Assembly (NCBI GenBank): GCA_947561585.1 | Contig: CANNZV010002309.1 | Coordinates: 154,719-218,718, forward strand | Direction: 5' to 3' | Source: Caprella mutica | Lineage: Eukaryota; Arthropoda; Malacostraca; Amphipoda; Caprellidae | DNA: 64,000 nt | Shown: positions 59,930 to 64,000 of the stretch, one piece after another | How the letters are laid out: each line of letters opens with the position of its first letter | How positions within the stretch are numbered: position 1 is the first letter of the stretch | The notes under the pieces: generated by a model | What the model was told of the DNA's origin: nothing | What the model saw: only the letters and a program-made list of their open reading frames with translations | Database searches by the model: none | Made by a program: the position numbers and the translations under genes

Positions 59930-60560
59930 ATCCGATATCAGTTGATTAATTTCATAGCAAAGAGAAGGGGAAAGTGTGAATTCTACCTCAAACGTGTGAT
60001 CACAGAAGAATAAGACTGCAAGTACAACATAAGCGGAATTATCTCAAAATAGATAAGAGGAGTGCCACGTCAGCCAAATAAGTTTGCAAGTCCGACTACA
60101 GCAAAATTATCACAGTATAGGGAAGTTTCCCATATTCTATAATAATCCAACAGAAAACATATTATTTGCACTTATTTATTCCCTGAAAATCAGATTGAGG
60201 TTGTGTCTGCAGTCTTCCTAACTAAGTGATACCTTCGACTTAGGTTGGACTTGCAACGTTCTTTCTTTTGTAATATATATGTCTTATCAAAACATGTCAG
60301 AATTACAATGTTACGTACGAATTATTTTACAAAAGTTAATGATGCTATTCACTTTTGAAAGCCTTTTCTTTAAAAGATAAGTTCGGTCACAAAGTTCAGT
60401 TCTCCTATCCTGGTCTCAGATTCCAGTCTTCATGCTTCTGTCATAATTCGGCTGAGGTTGAACTTTCAGTTCTTCCTATATTGTGATAATTCCGCTGATG
60501 TCAGAAATGCAGCTTCCGTATTCTTTAATTATCAGGTAACATGCAGTTTTTCTCCTTCTG
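59930..60560. repeat. Degenerate dispersed repeat with TGATAATTCGGCTGAGGTTG units
   Basis: Direct and inverted decayed units: about 60190-60260, 60390-60560 (plus), and about 59990-60110 (inverse). Related units appear at 43.7 kb. Confidence 0.5.
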
Positions 60561-60739
60561 TGATAACTCGGCTGAGGAAAAAATCGTTATCTTTAGAAGA
60601 TTATGAGTTAGCCTTCTTCGAGTTAGTAGAGAAGAAGAAAGAATGCAAGCTTAGACTGACACATCCTGACACGTTTGTCAATTCAAGTCAATTATTAAAA
60701 TTTTACCCTAATAGACCAGAAAGTTTCTTTCAAAGTTAA
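60560..60739 (+). other. Open frame of unknown nature
   Basis: The last 55 codons before the stop at 60737-60739 read as a plausible charged helix (SLSLEDYELAFFELVEKK) rather than low complexity. There is no recognised domain, and the frame begins inside a repeat. It could be a decayed transposon frame or an exon. I do not call it a gene. Confidence 0.2.
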
Positions 60740-61311
60740 CATGTTGTGGAAGTTAATACTAATTCCTTTTCTTACAAGAAACTACAGTAAATGCTCTTAC
60801 AACAATGGTTGAAAGAGGTGTGGAGGGGGTCAACTGGCACACACCACTCATTCAATGTTTCGATTTTTGCTTTTCACAAAAAGCAAATGGTCAAAACAAA
60901 ATAATAATCTAAAATACCCCAGTATAAAAAAATCCTTCGATTAAAACCCATTTTAAACCACTTTTACTCGAAGTCAAAATTCAAAATTGAAAATGATATT
61001 ACGATACCAAGTAGTACTTAATATACTTACTAACAAGAAGTTAATATCGCTGTTGTTTTGGTGATAGTGAAGAAAATCAGCTTGAGATTGAAAATCAAAA
61101 TATCTCAACTGATAAAAAGCCATTACACAACCTTCATTTCTGCTGTTCTATCACATGTGTAGTGGAAAAATTAACAGCTTGTGATTGCCAAAAAGAGATT
61201 TAATTTGATATAATAAAATGAAAGTTACTTAGTATTATATTTATAAAATACTAATAAATGATCAATGTCAATAACTACCTTACCTCACTCGTAAAGTGAG
61301 GTGGAACTTAC

Positions 61312-61802
61312 TAGGGTGGAATATACCGGGGATCTTTTCTGTTTGCTGGGCGCACAGAAAATAATCGAAATCAAATAATAAATTATAATGGTATTATACT
61401 TACTGACTTTTGAAATGTATTTATTTAATTTGAAATAATACAGACTTGATATATTAAATAATGTATTTTAATAAGTTTCTGTTTCGTGGGGCAAAGGAAA
61501 ATAAAATAATAATATAAATATGATAACAGTATCTGTTTCTTAGGCGCATTTATAATAACAATATAACAAACGATAATAACAATTTCATTGGATAAATGGA
61601 CATTGTGAAATCAAATAACTTATTCAGAAAATAAGTTATCAAGGAGAGGTGTTCTCATAAAGCAGAGGCCATTAAAAATCAGAAGTCAGTTATAAGTATG
61701 ATACCAATATAATTTATTATTTTATTTCGATTATTGTCCTTGCGCCCAGCAAACAGAAAAGGTCCTATGCCGGGATAGAATATACCAGGGTGGAATATAC
61801 CG
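61312..61802. mobile_element. About 490-bp inverted-repeat element
   Basis: The left end GGTGGAATATACCGGGGATC followed by TTTTCTGTTTGCTGGGCGCA is mirrored at the right (TGCGCCCAGCAAACAGAAAA then CCGGGATAGAATATACC). The 14-bp AGGGTGGAATATAC tip also appears as a direct copy at the right end. AT-rich noncoding interior. Confidence 0.75.
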
Positions 61803-62935
61803 GTCACTCGAGTCTGACATAGCCGACTTTATATGAAGGCCGTATCCAAGAATCAATCAGCTGATAGGATACTTCATTACAAACCGCGAACTTGGTCTGC
61901 GTCCGTTTTTATAATTTTCCTATTTTAAGCAACTTATAGTTATGTAATGGCAAATAAACTATACCAATGGATTGGAAATCAATTAATTAATATAATAGTG
62001 TAGTCATAACTGAGCTGATAATAATTATTCTATTTAAGAAACGTAAATATACACGTGAGCTCGATGGCGTTTCAATGATAATGGTGGTAGTTTTTGCAAT
62101 ATATTGCCATTTAAACCAAATTAGAGTTGTGTGACGAAAATTTTAATAAGGAGTAAATATATTGCCAAAGGCCTAAGTGATAGGCCTGGATAATTTTTTC
62201 CCTGAATTTATATCTGTAACTGTTAAAATTCAAAATAATAAAATTAGACTGAATCTTGCATATACCTACATAGAAATATCTTGCAAATTTAAAAACAAAC
62301 CTATTTTGTTGCAGACCTACTTAATTAATGCATATTTATTTAATTAAATATGGTCAGACCATCAGTAAGATATATTTAAAGCAAATAGAAAATTGTGGTT
62401 CCAAAATTCCCACTGCCAGTCTGAAAAGTATGACCTCTGTCGTCAAGATTTTTTTTTTTTGAGACAATTTGTCTCAATAAGGTTTTTAAAATTCCACAAA
62501 GTATTTGCATTCATACTTGAAGTTGTTTATCATTAATTAATAATCAAAATGTATATAATGACAGTAATATTACTGATAATTTTTTTACTTTATATTAAAT
62601 CAGGAGTACCTAATTACTGTTTGGTATAGCCTATATAGATAATTAACTAATTATTATCTAACTAGTATATAATAAGTAATCATGTTTCAGATTAGTTAAT
62701 ACATTGGTGCTCTTAGTAATATTACTAGTTAATTTTTTTACTAGTTAATTACTAGTTAACTTATTACTTAATTTTACTTATTACTAGTTAATTTTTTTCT
62801 GTAATTAATATATTGCTTCGAGTCCAAATTCCAAATAATTGGTTTACTTTTCTTCTGCTATCTGAAATTCTGTAACTATTTGGTAATTCATAGTATTGAA
62901 TTATTATTATGTTAATATATTGACCAACCATATCA
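61803..62935. other. No recognised gene
   Basis: AT-rich. A short palindrome TTGAGACAATTTGTCTCAA lies near 62459-62477, and TTACTAGTTAATT-type repeats near 62730-62800. Confidence 0.4.
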
Positions 62936-62979
62936 ATTGCATACATTTAATGATATTTGCACTGTGTATAATCAACAGA

Positions 62980-63900
62980 TGGGTGAAACAAACTGCATAT
63001 TCCTGGGGGGTTCTTACAGGACAAACTACAATCTGGAGAAACATACATGATACACCAGTGTGTTCAAGATTCCTATATATATGAAGAAAAGAGAGGACTG
63101 GATGAAGAAGATTCACAAAGAGGAATTTGTGCTAACAAAGTATTCTGTAGTATGTACATACATATAAGACATTTTAAAAATGATCATATTATCTGAACAA
63201 TAGAGGGAAATTTAAGGAAGGTGAAACAATATCTTGTCAGAGGAAAAACCCTACACCCTCAACCAATGCCTACCCATCAATTTTTCCTGATCAGCCAAAA
63301 TATCTCTCTGAAACTGAAACCACTAATAGGTCACCAACTGATAGACATGTAAGCATGATTGAAAATGAAAGAAGAAATGATTGCCTAATTTCTCTAGAGA
63401 ACTTCTCTACTAAAAGGTATATTGAAAGAACTATTATAATTCAATGTCAATCCTAATTCCTAATATAGTTAATATTTATAAATGCAATTTCAATTTCATT
63501 CCAAAAATAGATATTTGTCTGAATGTAAAATTAGACTTATCTTTGGAAGTATGGCATAATAATAATAAGTTAGTCATTATTAAATTTTCTTTCGTATTAT
63601 TAGGCGAGAACAATATTTGTGATAGTTTGGTCAGAAATTTAATTGGTTATAAAACTAATGGATGAAAGTTCAAATGATTCGCCTCATGACTCGAAGCAGT
63701 TTGAATTTCTTATTGACCAAATCTCTTTAATTCCAAGTAAGCATCCTCATTACTCACTACATTTCAGAAGCACTGATTTTGGTCTTTTTATTCTTCTACA
63801 CAAGTCCTCAAGCCTAAAGACTTATTGGTAAGTCTTGAACCTTTATTGGATGGGATTGAGATCACAATTTAATTAATTAAGGCGGGAGTGCTAACAATGA
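62980..63900 (+). pseudogene. THAP-domain transposase relic (P-element-like)
   Basis: In order on the plus strand, over more than one frame, are: a degraded zinc-binding start (CIFLGGSYRTNYNLEKHT, second Cys lost); SVFKIP and REDWMKKIHKEEFVLTKYS followed by VVC, matching the F-x-FP, R-x-x-W and C-x-H pattern of THAP domains (the His follows a frameshift in HIRHF); AYPSIFPDQPKYL, the usual A-V-P-(T/S)-I-F segment after THAP; and, from about 63690, QFEFLIDQISLIPSKHPHYS then LLHKSSSLKTYW, like the start of the transposase region in THAP9-type proteins. Stops and frameshifts (63033, 63169, 63450) show it is dead. Confidence 0.65.
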
Positions 63901-64000
63901 ATTTATTTTACAGTATTTACCACTTTTTATATTTGCCATTTTGGCCCCCAGGGGCTCTATCCTGAAGCTGTCTGTGGTGAATGGAAGAGAAGGGAGGGTG

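Overview
The window is AT-rich, intron-bearing eukaryotic DNA with few genes, many minisatellites and many degenerate DNA transposons. It looks like an arthropod genome: short introns with GT-AG junctions, a NACHT receptor with a HEPN-like N-terminal domain, an apple/PAN plus C-type-lectin secreted protein, and Tc1/mariner, Penelope-like and THAP/P-type transposon remnants. A crustacean is a reasonable guess because such NACHT proteins are common there, but the sequence alone does not fix the species. Nothing looks bacterial.

Three host loci can be assembled, all on the minus strand. (1) At 3528-5136 is a small three-exon gene for a 279-residue protein: a short N-terminus, about 200 residues of a five-residue Arg-Glu-Ala-Glu-Gln repeat encoded by a 15-bp minisatellite, and a hydrophobic C-terminal tail. 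(2) At 5759-14825 is a HEPN-NACHT receptor gene. Its large first coding exon is split between Walker A and Walker B by a complete 3,700-bp LTR retrotransposon at 10117-13816, with 945-bp LTRs that differ at only two bases and a CCTTT target-site duplication. Leaving out the element and one CCTTT copy, the five coding pieces (991+1054+438+161+152 nt) total 2,796 nt, exactly 932 codons with every splice phase compatible. The allele here is therefore a recently broken gene. (3) At 49244-59356 lie exons for a secreted PAN/C-type-lectin-like protein; one intron region between them carries a 4.5-kb array of a 20-bp satellite.

The rest is repeat-rich. Minisatellites lie at 2.1, 3.6, 15.3, 22.3, 32.2, 39.0, 47.8 and 50.3-54.9 kb. 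Foldback or MITE-like inverted-repeat elements lie at 6.8, 7.1, 18.8, 23.7, 29.6-31.6, 31.6, 34.1, 35.7-37.3, 41.9-42.8, 47.7-49.1 and 61.3 kb. A Penelope-like reverse-transcriptase fragment is at 15.6 kb, a decayed Tc1/mariner transposase at 36.4-37.1 kb, and a decayed THAP-type transposase at 63.0-63.9 kb. Two larger dispersed families occur as pairs inside the window: 35.4-37.9 versus 46.6-47.5 kb (inverted) and 44.1-46.0 versus 57.8-58.8 kb (direct). In each pair one copy carries extra internal sequence.

The features most worth following are the freshly interrupted HEPN-NACHT gene, the tail-anchored repeat-helix gene just downstream of it (whose first exon is phase-compatible with splicing from the receptor), and the higher-order structure of the 20-bp satellite. 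Exon calls rest on splice-site inspection and phase arithmetic by eye, without transcript data.
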